A DNA stretch of 64,000 bases from Candidatus Thiodiazotropha sp. LNASS1 (GTDB lineage Bacteria > Pseudomonadota > Gammaproteobacteria > Chromatiales > Chromatiaceae). The notes under the pieces are model-generated. The model did no database searches, was not told where the DNA came from, and saw only the letters and a program-made list of their open reading frames with translations. The translations under genes were made by a program, and so were the position numbers. Position 1 is the first letter of the stretch, and the number at the start of each line of letters is the position of its first letter. Location of the stretch: assembly GCF_964212655.1 (NCBI RefSeq), contig NZ_OZ156465.1, forward strand, positions 4,682,094 to 4,746,093. The letters are read 5' to 3'. Shown one piece after another: positions 1 through 8,557 of this stretch.

Positions 1-22
1 GCGAGATACATAAAGACACTTC

Positions 23-1297
23 GTGGAAAGTTACCTTATTCTAGCGCTGCTGCTGGTGCTCTCTGGCGTTTTTTCTGGTTCAGAGACTGCCTTGATAAAC
101 CTGTCGATGGCTCGTGCGGAAGCCTTGTACAGAGAGGGCAGGAGGGGTGCTCAAGCCCTCTATCTGCTGAAAAAAGATCCGAGCCGCATGCTGATTACTA
201 TCCTGATCGGCAACAATGTGGTCAACATCGCGGCGTCTGCGATGGCAACGGTCATTGCAACCGACTATTTTGGTGACACCGGCCCCGGTATCGCCGTGGG
301 TGTGTTGACCATCCTGATCCTGGTGTTCGGCGAGATAACGCCCAAGAGCCTGGCCACCCGTTTTTCAGAACGCATCTCGTTATTTATCGCCCCGCTGATC
401 GTCGGTTTCATGCGCCTCATCTACCCGCTGGTGTGGCTGTTCTTGCAGTTTACAAACTGGGTGCAATCGTCGACCAAAGCCATGGATGATCCGCTGGTGA
501 CGGAGCACGAGGTAATTACCTTGATTGAGCATGGTGAGGAAGAGGGAGTCATCGATACCGGTGAGCGGGAGATGATTGAGCGCATCTTCAATTTCAATGA
601 TCTGAAGGCCGAGGATGTCATGACTCCCAGAAGACAGGTATTCCGCATTGACGGTCGGCGCTCGCTGCGTGATGTGTTGCCCGGGATCATGCGGGAGAAC
701 TTTTCACGCATTCCCCTCTACAAGGAGGATCCGGATGAGATCGTCAGCATGGTTCTGGTGCGTGATCTGATCAAGAATATCGTATCCGGTGAGTTGGACA
801 TCCCCATTTCCGACCTGGGCCAGGAACCCCTGTACACCCCATCCAATACAACGATTGATGAGCTGGTACGTAAGCTTAAGCTTAAAAGCATTCATCTTGC
901 GGTGGTGGTTGATGAGCACGGTGCAATGATCGGCGTGGTTTCGTTAGAGGATATGTTGGAAGAGCTGGTGGGTGAGATATATGACGAGACTGATGAAAAA
1001 CCCAATGATTTGATGGTCTTGGGGGGTGGCAAGGTGCTGGTGCAAGGTACCGCTGAACTACGCGTCGTTGAAGAGTATTACGATATGGATATCCCCGGTA
1101 AGCCAACCGATACCATCAATCGATGGTTGCTCAAGCACACGGAAAGGATCCCCGAAAAGGATGAGAAATTCGAATTGGACGGTTTTGAGGTGCGTGTTCA
1201 GGACGCATCCCTGCGACGCATACATCAAGTGGTTCTACGGCGGATAATCGCCACCAATCAGGATGATCTCACTGCAGATGTTCAGGACAGTTCCTGA
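23..1297 (+). CDS. CorC/HlyC-family membrane protein with CBS pair (magnesium/cobalt efflux type)
   Basis: 424 aa. The N-terminal DUF21 region (about residues 1-180) has four hydrophobic segments and opens directly with a membrane helix. A cytoplasmic CBS pair follows (about 200-320, with EDVMTPRRQVFRI and AVVVDEHGAMIGVVS), then a CorC_HlyC transporter-associated domain (about 335-410, GGGKVLVQGTAEL). Family members are linked to Mg2+/Co2+ export or tolerance; the substrate here is not shown. The start is GTG at 23, and upstream sequence is cut off by the window edge, so an operon partner to the left is possible. The 3' end overlaps the convergent ppk1 by 16 bp. Family assignment is strong; transport function is inferred. 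Confidence 0.9.
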   Translation: MESYLILALLLVLSGVFSGSETALINLSMARAEALYREGRRGAQALYLLKKDPSRMLITILIGNNVVNIAASAMATVIATDYFGDTGPGIAVGVLTILILVFGEITPKSLATRFSERISLFIAPLIVGFMRLIYPLVWLFLQFTNWVQSSTKAMDDPLVTEHEVITLIEHGEEEGVIDTGEREMIERIFNFNDLKAEDVMTPRRQVFRIDGRRSLRDVLPGIMRENFSRIPLYKEDPDEIVSMVLVRDLIKNIVSGELDIPISDLGQEPLYTPSNTTIDELVRKLKLKSIHLAVVVDEHGAMIGVVSLEDMLEELVGEIYDETDEKPNDLMVLGGGKVLVQGTAELRVVEEYYDMDIPGKPTDTINRWLLKHTERIPEKDEKFELDGFEVRVQDASLRRIHQVVLRRIIATNQDDLTADVQDSS

Positions 1298-3504
1298 TTG
1301 CTTCTGAGACGCTGTTTGAAATGGTTCATGAGCTTCTCGCGCATACGTTTTTCCCGATGTTTCTTGGCTGCATCCAAACGCCGTTCAACCACACCGATAA
1401 GCGTTTCCTGACAGTTGAGTGAAGTTTCACCGCTATCGGGTATGCGCCGTACGTAGGTGCCGTCGGACTGCATATCCCAGGCGCTATGCTTGTCACCCAG
1501 CTGCACATCGAGAATCAAACGCAGTTCCTGGCGCAGTGCCGGTGATTCCACCGGGGTCAGTACCTCTACCCGCTGCATCAGATTACGTTGCATCATGTCG
1601 GCGGAACCGATGAAATACTCTTCGTCGCCACCATTGAGAAAGTAGATGATGCGCGCATGTTCCAAGAATCTTCCGACTATGCTGATTACGCTGCTGCTTT
1701 CGCTCAGCCCGGGAATGCCGGGACGGAAACGACAGGTATCTCTGACGATAAGATCAACCTTGACCCCAACCTGGGTGGCCTTATAGAGGGCCTTGACGAT
1801 ATCGTGATCCTCGAGGGCATTCATCTTCATCTGGATATGCCCGGGATGTCCCTCGTCATGCAGTCTGATCTCTCGTTCGATCTTCTCCACAAGAGACTGT
1901 TTTAAGGTATAGGGAGCTGCCAGAATCTTACGGTAGCTGGGAGGCGGTGAATAGCCGGTCAGATAGTTGAACAGCTCTGTCAGATCCTTACCGGTATCCT
2001 CATCGCATCCAAGCACCCCCAGATCCGTATAAAGCCTGGCGGTGCCGGCGTGGTAATTACCCGTGCCGATATGGTAGTAGCGACGCAACTGGGAGTAGTC
2101 CTTGCGGATCACCATGATCAATTTGCTGTGTGTCTTCAGCCCCAGAACACCATAGGTGACATGGATGCCTGCCTGTTCCAAACGTCTCGCCCAGCGTATA
2201 TTGGCGGCTTCATCGAAGCGTGCCTTGAGTTCTACCAGCACCGCTACCTGCTTGCCGTTGCGGGCCGCTTTTATCAGGGAGTCGAGTACATTGCCTTCGG
2301 CTGATGTACGATAGAGGGTCATCTTGATCGCCAGAACCTTGGGATCCTCCGCCGCCGTGCGCAGGAAGCGCTCCACTGTGGTGGTAAAGGACTCATAGGG
2401 GTGCTGCAGCAACAGAGATCCATGCTCTCTGATGATATGAAAGATATTGCGTCGGTCATGTGCCAACTGAGGATGGTCGGATGGGTAGTGGGGTGGATTG
2501 CGGAGCTCTGGAATGTTCAAGGTGGCGATTTCAAACAGGTCTCGAAGAGCCATCATACGATTGATTTCAAATACATCCTGCTCCTGATCGAGACCAAGTT
2601 CTGCAGCCAGCATCCCGCGATGCGTGGGATTCATTCCCGCAGAGACCTCCAACCTTACAATCGGTGCAAAGTGACGTTCACGCAATTCTGTTTCAATGGC
2701 TTCCAACAGGTCGCTGGCCGACTCCTGGTCCAACTCCAGGTTGGCGTTTCGCGTGACCCGGAACAGATCGCATGATTCAATCTTCATGCCGGGAAACAGC
2801 ATATCGAGGTTGTTTGCGATCAGGTTGTCGAGGGTAACGAAAGTGTAATCCTCATCCACCTGGATCAAGCGTGGTGAGACATCCTTGCTGACCGGTACCT
2901 TTACCCTTGCCATATGCAGGTCGTAACCACTGGGAAAACGGAGTGTGACCAACAGGTTGAGCGTTTGGTTGGAGATAAAGGGAAAGGGATGGCTCGGATC
3001 CATCGCCAATGGCGTCAGCATCGGGAAGATGTTCTGCTGAAAATGTTCACGGAGGGTTTGTTGCTGGGTCGCGTCCAGGGCCTCGTATTGGGTGATACGA
3101 ATTCCGGCTTCCTCCAGTGCGGTCTGCAGTTCATGATAGATACGCTGTTGCGCCTGCTGGATCTCGAATATTACTGTGTGGCACTCGATCAATTGTTGCT
3201 GTGGGGTCCTGCCGTCTACCGTTGTAGTGGTGAGGCCTGCAGCAAGTTGTTGCTTAAGACCGCCTATGCGTTTCATGAAAAACTCATCCAGATTGCGGCT
3301 GACGATGGCGAGGAATTTAACCCTTTCCAGCAATGGATTTTTCTCCACCTCGGCCTCATTCAGCACCCGGCGATTGAAAGCGAGCCAGGTCAGCTCCCTG
3401 TTCAGATAGAGACTGGAGTCGTTCAGATCGATGTCGGAGACCGGTTCAACCTCATTGCCGGTCTGGCTGTTTGTGTCGATGGTTGCTTGATCGGGTTGGG
3501 ACAT
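1282..3504 (-). CDS. ppk1: Polyphosphate kinase 1
   Basis: 740 aa, slightly longer than the usual 690 because of an acidic N-terminal leader of about 30 residues. PPK1 makes inorganic polyphosphate from ATP at the membrane. The catalytic histidines are visible in GLKTHSKLIMV (about H458, matching E. coli H435) and RFLEHARIIYF (about H615, matching H592), followed by GGDEEYFIGSADMMQRN. The family N-domain starts at SLYLNRELTWLAFNRRVL. It converges on the CorC-type gene. A perfect 7-bp inverted repeat sits about 40 bp upstream of the start and may overlap the promoter. The next gene upstream on the same strand is a phosphoglycerate mutase homologue 160 bp away, so co-transcription is possible but unproven. 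Confidence 0.96.
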   Translation of the reverse strand: MSQPDQATIDTNSQTGNEVEPVSDIDLNDSSLYLNRELTWLAFNRRVLNEAEVEKNPLLERVKFLAIVSRNLDEFFMKRIGGLKQQLAAGLTTTTVDGRTPQQQLIECHTVIFEIQQAQQRIYHELQTALEEAGIRITQYEALDATQQQTLREHFQQNIFPMLTPLAMDPSHPFPFISNQTLNLLVTLRFPSGYDLHMARVKVPVSKDVSPRLIQVDEDYTFVTLDNLIANNLDMLFPGMKIESCDLFRVTRNANLELDQESASDLLEAIETELRERHFAPIVRLEVSAGMNPTHRGMLAAELGLDQEQDVFEINRMMALRDLFEIATLNIPELRNPPHYPSDHPQLAHDRRNIFHIIREHGSLLLQHPYESFTTTVERFLRTAAEDPKVLAIKMTLYRTSAEGNVLDSLIKAARNGKQVAVLVELKARFDEAANIRWARRLEQAGIHVTYGVLGLKTHSKLIMVIRKDYSQLRRYYHIGTGNYHAGTARLYTDLGVLGCDEDTGKDLTELFNYLTGYSPPPSYRKILAAPYTLKQSLVEKIEREIRLHDEGHPGHIQMKMNALEDHDIVKALYKATQVGVKVDLIVRDTCRFRPGIPGLSESSSVISIVGRFLEHARIIYFLNGGDEEYFIGSADMMQRNLMQRVEVLTPVESPALRQELRLILDVQLGDKHSAWDMQSDGTYVRRIPDSGETSLNCQETLIGVVERRLDAAKKHREKRMREKLMNHFKQRLRSNQELS

Positions 3505-3543
3505 GGCAATAGATATAGTCAGGTTGGGTGGATATCACATTCC

Positions 3544-3560
3544 ATACTTTTATAAAGTAT
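3544..3560. promoter_or_regulatory. Inverted repeat upstream of ppk1
   Basis: ATACTTT-TAT-AAAGTAT is a perfect 7-bp inverted repeat with a 3-bp centre, 40 bp upstream of the ppk1 start codon. Its position and AT richness fit an operator or a -10 region. It does not match a Pho box and I cannot assign a regulator. Confidence 0.3.
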
Positions 3561-3667
3561 AGGCATCCCGACCGACCTTGCCAGGCAGATTACCATGAAA
3601 TATTGTACAAATACCTTTGCCGGACTCAGCTATAGCATGCGGCTATTGCACGGTTGCATGGCGCGAT

Positions 3668-4942
3668 TCAGAGAATAAAAATACTGTCTTTCGGTCTGAA
3701 ATTCTCCAATTGATTCATCTGGTCAAGCATGGATAGCAGAAAGCCGCTGCTATTGATGCGTCCCAGACCGCCGGTATTGCAGGCGAGTTCGGAAAATTCC
3801 AGGCAACCATCCACTCTGCCGCGAGGATTATAGATCAGACTGGGTATGGGGTCTCCGGTATGACGGCCGGTATTGGTATCGGTGCAGTGATCGGCAGTTA
3901 TGGCAATCACCAGTGAATCATTGATCAGCGGGGCTATGGCGTCATCGATTTTCAACAACATCTCCCGTTTACCGGTGGGATTGAGATCATGTGAGTAGAT
4001 GTCGGTGGCTTTGATATGCAGATAGACCATGTCGTGATCATCAAGTGCACTTATCGTGGTTTTTACCTTGGCATGCAAATCCGTATTGTGGTCGGCGGTA
4101 AAACGGTCATGCGTAAAAAGGTCATAACCCAGTAACCTGCCAAGCCCCAGTACCGTACTCTCGCCGGATATCACTGCGGTTTTGAGCTTGAGCTGATTAA
4201 GCAGGGGTTTGACTTTCGGTAGCGTACCGGGTCCTCTACAGATAATGCCATTGGCGGGTGGTAGGTTATTATCAATTCTTTGGCGATTTACCGGATGTTC
4301 GGAGAGCTTCTCATAAATGATCTCCATCAACCGATTCACCGCACTGGCGGTCATCACCGCTGCGCTGTCTGATGGGTCATTGGGAAGGCAGGTGAGCAGG
4401 CCCTTGGTCTTGAACTGGTTGCCGGGATCGGTGTTGGATATGTCATGGGAGAGGCCGCAGCCCTCCATTTGCAATACGACACGGTGTTGGGTTGCCGGGT
4501 GCAGGCTGGCTATTATGCCATCACCCAAATCGACCTGGCCTATCGCAGCAGTCAGGGATTCAGTGCCCGTGTTGATCCTGCCCGCTCTGCGGTCAAGAAT
4601 ATCGTAGCGATCCTTACGCTTTTTCAAGGTGGCGAAATTGCAGCGGAAATAGAGCGCCTGATCGTTATCGTTCAGACCGACTCCGGATGCCTCTATAGGA
4701 CCCCGTGCCAATTTCATTGTATGCTGTTTGGATAGCCCGAATAAGAGACAGATGCCGGTATGTGTACCCACTGGCATGCCGGGGAAGAGCGGATCGACAA
4801 GACCGCATTGCCCCGCACTCGCCAATCCATCCATATTCGGCGTATCGGCCACTTCAAGTGGTGTTTTGCCACCGAATGCAGGAATTCCTCGATCGCCAAG
4901 ACCGTCAAGGATGATCATCACTCCTTTTTGGGTTGTCAACAA
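3668..4942 (-). CDS. Archaeal-type (ApgM-like) phosphoglycerate mutase homologue
   Basis: 424 aa, alkaline-phosphatase superfamily, related to cofactor-independent phosphoglycerate mutase of the archaeal type (2-PG/3-PG interconversion). Visible family motifs: VMIILDGLGDRG with the first metal-binding Asp, RGPIEASGVGL, FRCNFATL, HIKATDIYSHDLNP, and ITADHCTD...HTGDPIPSLIY. An oddity lies at the nucleophile site. Archaeal enzymes as I remember them read GSDTxH with a catalytic Ser, whereas this protein reads GTHTGI (about residue 59), so the nucleophile would be Thr and the following Asp is His. Thr nucleophiles occur elsewhere in the superfamily, so activity is possible but the reaction may differ. 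The upstream neighbour on the same strand is a 2-phosphoglycerate kinase homologue. Confidence 0.8.
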   Translation of the reverse strand: MLTTQKGVMIILDGLGDRGIPAFGGKTPLEVADTPNMDGLASAGQCGLVDPLFPGMPVGTHTGICLLFGLSKQHTMKLARGPIEASGVGLNDNDQALYFRCNFATLKKRKDRYDILDRRAGRINTGTESLTAAIGQVDLGDGIIASLHPATQHRVVLQMEGCGLSHDISNTDPGNQFKTKGLLTCLPNDPSDSAAVMTASAVNRLMEIIYEKLSEHPVNRQRIDNNLPPANGIICRGPGTLPKVKPLLNQLKLKTAVISGESTVLGLGRLLGYDLFTHDRFTADHNTDLHAKVKTTISALDDHDMVYLHIKATDIYSHDLNPTGKREMLLKIDDAIAPLINDSLVIAITADHCTDTNTGRHTGDPIPSLIYNPRGRVDGCLEFSELACNTGGLGRINSSGFLLSMLDQMNQLENFRPKDSIFIL

Positions 4943-5109
4943 GGGTTTGCTCCACTAGTCTGCATTTTACCGGTGTTTCTACCTTATGGTTTCAATACTA
5001 AATAGGACAGACTGTCGTATGGCCGCCATTCCCTGAAAGCTAGTAACATAATTAATGTCTATGATTATTCCAATTGAGTATGGTCCGCCTGATGAGGAAT
5101 ACGGGTTTG

Positions 5110-6303
5110 TTATTCTGTGCCGAAAACGTCCTCAACCTTAGCATGAAAATCCTTCTGTAACACCTCGATAATGGAGCGCATTACGCGATCCGTGGTTTTA
5201 TCTCTATCATCATTCATTATGATCGGGATGGCGTTGTTGTCAGCTTCGGAAAGCAGGTGTGACTGGAGCATCCATATCGATTCAAAATTCGAAAGATAAT
5301 CACTCTGAGCATTTCTCACAGGGGCACTGACGCCCCGGTCTTTCAATTGGTGTTTCAGTCTGTCCTGCTTCAGTACCGCCAGCATGATCGGAACGATAAC
5401 CGCACTCTTTTCATCCTTGAACCGCTTCACCAGGGCGGGTGAGACATGAACGCCTTCAAGTATCAGGGAGACCTGCTCATTCAAGGCACGCTGTATCACG
5501 GCTTCGCAAGGGACGGATACCAGCTCAGCCTGGTGTATAAAGCCATGGATCATTCTCTCTTCAGGCGGTTCCTTGGAGTCATCAGAGCCGGGGATTTTGC
5601 GCCAGGCATTAAATGAGGAGGTATGCAGTTCAGGGAGAAGTTTTATCGGCACCATCATACGCATGACCTCCCTGAGCATATCGGTGGATTGAGTCCGAAT
5701 GATATTCAACCGGTGTGCCACCTCGGTTGCGACGGTGCTCTTGCCGCAACCGGTCGTGCCGCCTATCAGGAGTATCAGGGGACGTTGTGTATGTTTGTAA
5801 TCGACCCATACCAGATAGCGCTTTGCAGCCTCTTTGCCGTAGTGTTGTTTCAGTTTATCGTAAGTCAGTCTTCCGATAGTGCTGCTATCAACGGCATCTT
5901 GATAGGATTCAGCTAAATCTTTATAGACATTCTGTGTAATGTAGGCTGCCTTGTCAGAGCCGAGACCGCTGGACTCGAGTGTGCGCCTATGCTCAATCAT
6001 AGAGAAAGGCATGAGGTTGTCTTTATGGTCGCGTACGAAGATCTTCGTGGCGGCAGGATAGATGGTCTCGTAGTTCTCTATAACCTCTTTTTCATCCATC
6101 TTCTGCAGTTCAGACAAAACTATTTTGCGCAGCTCTTCGGTGGTGATCTCATCAACGTTGTTGATCTGCTGCCGAATATCGGATGAGAGCTGGTACGCTG
6201 TTTCAAAAGCAAGCCCGGCATCGGTCAGAGAGCGAGTCAGGATACCTCTGAGAAACGGTGTTCTTATATCATCCGATCTATCGAATACGAGTGTTTTTGC
6301 CAT
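5110..6303 (-). CDS. 2-phosphoglycerate kinase homologue with N-terminal ATP-cone
   Basis: 397 aa. Residues 1-95 resemble an ATP-cone-like regulatory region (RSDDIRTPFLRGILTRSLTD, EITTEELRKIVLSELQ). The kinase part has a P-loop at about residues 177-190 (LIGGTTGCGKSTVATE), followed by STDMLREVMRMM and LILEGVHVSPALV. This arrangement matches the 2-phosphoglycerate kinase family, which makes 2,3-bisphosphoglycerate in methanogens on the way to cyclic 2,3-diphosphoglycerate. No cyclic-diphosphoglycerate synthase is visible in the window. It lies 167 bp upstream of the ApgM-like gene on the same strand, which suggests shared phosphoglycerate chemistry. Family call is good; the bacterial substrate is not established by sequence. 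Confidence 0.8.
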   Translation of the reverse strand: MAKTLVFDRSDDIRTPFLRGILTRSLTDAGLAFETAYQLSSDIRQQINNVDEITTEELRKIVLSELQKMDEKEVIENYETIYPAATKIFVRDHKDNLMPFSMIEHRRTLESSGLGSDKAAYITQNVYKDLAESYQDAVDSSTIGRLTYDKLKQHYGKEAAKRYLVWVDYKHTQRPLILLIGGTTGCGKSTVATEVAHRLNIIRTQSTDMLREVMRMMVPIKLLPELHTSSFNAWRKIPGSDDSKEPPEERMIHGFIHQAELVSVPCEAVIQRALNEQVSLILEGVHVSPALVKRFKDEKSAVIVPIMLAVLKQDRLKHQLKDRGVSAPVRNAQSDYLSNFESIWMLQSHLLSEADNNAIPIIMNDDRDKTTDRVMRSIIEVLQKDFHAKVEDVFGTE

Positions 6304-6404
6304 ATTGGTGTTAACCAGGCAACTAGGGCCTGTCTTTCTTGAAGATATACCAGTCAGGGGTTTCAGACTGCTACTGTAGCACTCCTTGGGTTGATTTTGA
6401 TATT

Positions 6405-6424
6405 AGGGCCTGTTAACAGGCCCT
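6405..6424. repeat. Solo 20-bp palindrome, remnant of the long repeat family
   Basis: AGGGCCTGTTAACAGGCCCT is a perfect 20-bp palindrome, identical to the left and right outer ends of the long repeats joined back to back, and is followed by TAG. A further partial end, CTAGGGCCTGT, lies 80 bp to the left at about 6324-6334, just upstream of the 2-phosphoglycerate kinase gene. It looks like an internal-deletion or excision product of the element. Confidence 0.75.
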
Positions 6425-6433
6425 AGCAAGGGC

Positions 6434-8170
6434 TTAGAGTTTATCCTCCCATACGTAAATAGCTTCCGCTTTGTTACCTGGTTCAAAGAATTTAAGCTGC
6501 TTGACCAGCGATTTTACCAACATTATTCCGCGTCCGCTGTAAAGGGTCTCATTTGTCACATGTTGTGACAATGTCTTGAATTCGAACCCATGCCCACTGT
6601 CTTCCACCGTTATCACAATATATCCACTATTGTTGTTTTGATGAATTCTCAATCCGATGCGTATCTGTCCTTCTGTCAATGCCTCCAGGCGTTGCTCCCG
6701 TTGTTGGAAATAGTTGGTGAATCCATCTTCCCCCTGTTTAAGCAAGGAATCCAATTGCAGTACACCGTGATCCAGGGCATTGATATAGAGTTCGGTGAGG
6801 ATGGTGAATAACGGGCGCCGATGCTCATGCAGTCCGGCTGTCTCCTGAATGTAGTTGATAAGTATGGGTACAGGATCGGCCTGACGCAGTTGACTACCGT
6901 AAAGAATGAGCTGGAACTCGATGCAGTCAGGTTGCTCATGGGAAAACAGGTTTTGCGGCATATCCCCGTCAGTTACAAAATGGTGTGACCCAGATTCCCA
7001 GCCAGGTAACAGCTCACGGATCAGCGGCACTTCGACAACACTGATATCATCATCTTGGGGGGCGTCCTGGCAAAATGCTTCAAGATCCTTGGCGAGTTTA
7101 TCCATTATGTAAGAACTGCTGTCGCTCTTCCTGATGGCCTCAATAAACCGCTTTTGGCCGAACAATTCACCATTCGAATCACGCGCTTCGGTAACGCCGT
7201 CAGTTGCGAGAATAACCCTGTCACCCTCATCGACCCGCAGGTGATGAAAGTCATCCCTGAAATCGATATCCGGAGCGATACCCAAGGGGAGGGATTTTGA
7301 TGCTATTTCATACTTTAGACGCATACTCTCATTCTCGATTAAGTAGCAGTCCGGCATGCCGCAATTGATAATTGAGATATGATCCAACTGGTGGTCGACC
7401 TTAACGAACTGGGCAGCCAAGAACATCCCGGTTGGCAATAGATCATGCAGCTTGTTGTTGATGGCGAAGAGTATCTGTTGGGGAGCAAACCCCTTGGCTG
7501 TCATGGAGCGAAATGCTTCGGAGGTTGGCAGTGCACCCAGCGCTGCGGCCAATCCATGGCCGGTGAAGTCACCCAGCAGGACATGCAGGTCGTGTGATGG
7601 GGCGAACGCTGTCAGCATCAGGTCGCCACTGAATACGCTGGCAGGTTTCAACAGGCTGCGGATATGCTCGAGGGCCACATTACCGGCGATGACCGCACCG
7701 CTGAACACCTGTTCGGCAATCTCTTCGTCACGTTGCATGCGACTGTAGAGCATACGGGTGTCCTGATGCAGGGTGCGGATGCGCTCCATGGCCTTAACCT
7801 TGGCTGATAGCACTGTGAAACTGTACGGCTTGGAGAGAAAGTCGTCGCCGCCAACCTCGACACAACGGGCAAGGGCCTTTTCATCGGACATGGCTGTGAG
7901 GAAGATAATGGGGACGAAATGGTCACCTGCCAGGCGTTTGATTTCGGAAGCGGCTTCATAGCCGTCCATGACCGGCATCATGACATCCATGAAAATAATA
8001 TCCGGACTCTGTTTTCTGAAATGTTGTATGGCCTCAGCTCCGTTCTCGGCCTCAATTACATTGTAACCGTGTTTTTTTAACAACGCCTTGAGAATCATAC
8101 GGTTTGTCACTTCGTCCTCGACAATGAGTGCGATTCCGTTGTGCTGAGGTTGAGTTGAGATTTTTGGCAT
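6434..8170 (-). CDS. Response regulator with PP2C-type phosphatase and HATPase (RsbW-like) domains
   Basis: 578 aa. Domain 1 (about 12-130) is a receiver: ALIVEDEVTNRMI with an acidic pocket, IFMDVMMPVMDGYEA with the phospho-acceptor Asp at about 61, and the switch Thr in IIFLTAMSDEKA. Domain 2 (about 180-390) is a SpoIIE/RsbU-type serine phosphatase: SGDLMLTAF, LLGDFTGHGLAAALGALP, DRVILATDGVTEARDS and DDDISVVEV. Domain 3 (about 430-578) is an anti-sigma-type HATPase: ELYINALDHGVL and VEDSGHGFEF...GRGIMLVKSL. The protein therefore holds input, phosphatase and kinase of a partner-switching module in one chain. No STAS antagonist or anti-sigma gene is adjacent. The 5' side holds a long repeat. 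Confidence 0.9.
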   Translation of the reverse strand: MPKISTQPQHNGIALIVEDEVTNRMILKALLKKHGYNVIEAENGAEAIQHFRKQSPDIIFMDVMMPVMDGYEAASEIKRLAGDHFVPIIFLTAMSDEKALARCVEVGGDDFLSKPYSFTVLSAKVKAMERIRTLHQDTRMLYSRMQRDEEIAEQVFSGAVIAGNVALEHIRSLLKPASVFSGDLMLTAFAPSHDLHVLLGDFTGHGLAAALGALPTSEAFRSMTAKGFAPQQILFAINNKLHDLLPTGMFLAAQFVKVDHQLDHISIINCGMPDCYLIENESMRLKYEIASKSLPLGIAPDIDFRDDFHHLRVDEGDRVILATDGVTEARDSNGELFGQKRFIEAIRKSDSSSYIMDKLAKDLEAFCQDAPQDDDISVVEVPLIRELLPGWESGSHHFVTDGDMPQNLFSHEQPDCIEFQLILYGSQLRQADPVPILINYIQETAGLHEHRRPLFTILTELYINALDHGVLQLDSLLKQGEDGFTNYFQQREQRLEALTEGQIRIGLRIHQNNNSGYIVITVEDSGHGFEFKTLSQHVTNETLYSGRGIMLVKSLVKQLKFFEPGNKAEAIYVWEDKL

Positions 8171-8264
8171 AGTGCTTACCGAAATTATTATTGATATATA
8201 GAAATTCAGGTTTTATTAAATGTAACAAACTCAAATGTGCCCGGTTTTACTCCTGATGTACACT

Positions 8265-8480
8265 AGGGTCTGTTAACACTAATCCAATTGGCCCTGCTGG
8301 GACTATTTTTTCGTCCCGCAAGGCAGCGTGAGCGAGGTGTAGTGACTCTACATGAGCGAATGCTAACGCCGCTGGGCGTTGCTCGTCGCTCATTTGGAAT
8401 AACTAAACTTCTCTCCTCGCGCCTTGATGGGCGCTTTTTCAGGCGCAACAGGGCCAATTGGATTAGTGTTAACAGGCCCT
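8265..8480. repeat. Long palindromic repeat, copy A (216 bp, internally deleted)
   Basis: The left end reads AGGGTCTGTTAACACTAATC and the right end is its inverted counterpart ending in GTTAACAGGCCCT; the inverted ends continue for about 30 bp. Compared with copies B and C, the central segment between the two internal hairpin arms is missing, including the run with the paired CAGCCCCAGC arm. No coding capacity is credible. It fills most of the 387-bp gap between the phosphatase regulator and the Mla-like operon. Confidence 0.85.
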
Positions 8481-8557
8481 GGCTGAAGCTGTGGCCATTA
8501 GGCTGCAGTACCATATTGTGATATGAAGATACGCCAAATCTACCTGGAAACCTATAC

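Noticed and set aside
8263..8521. Open frames inside the long repeat copies
   Set aside because: They follow from the palindromic structure, and their products mirror each other on both strands with no protein-like pattern. The same holds at 13094-13364 and 55022-55371.
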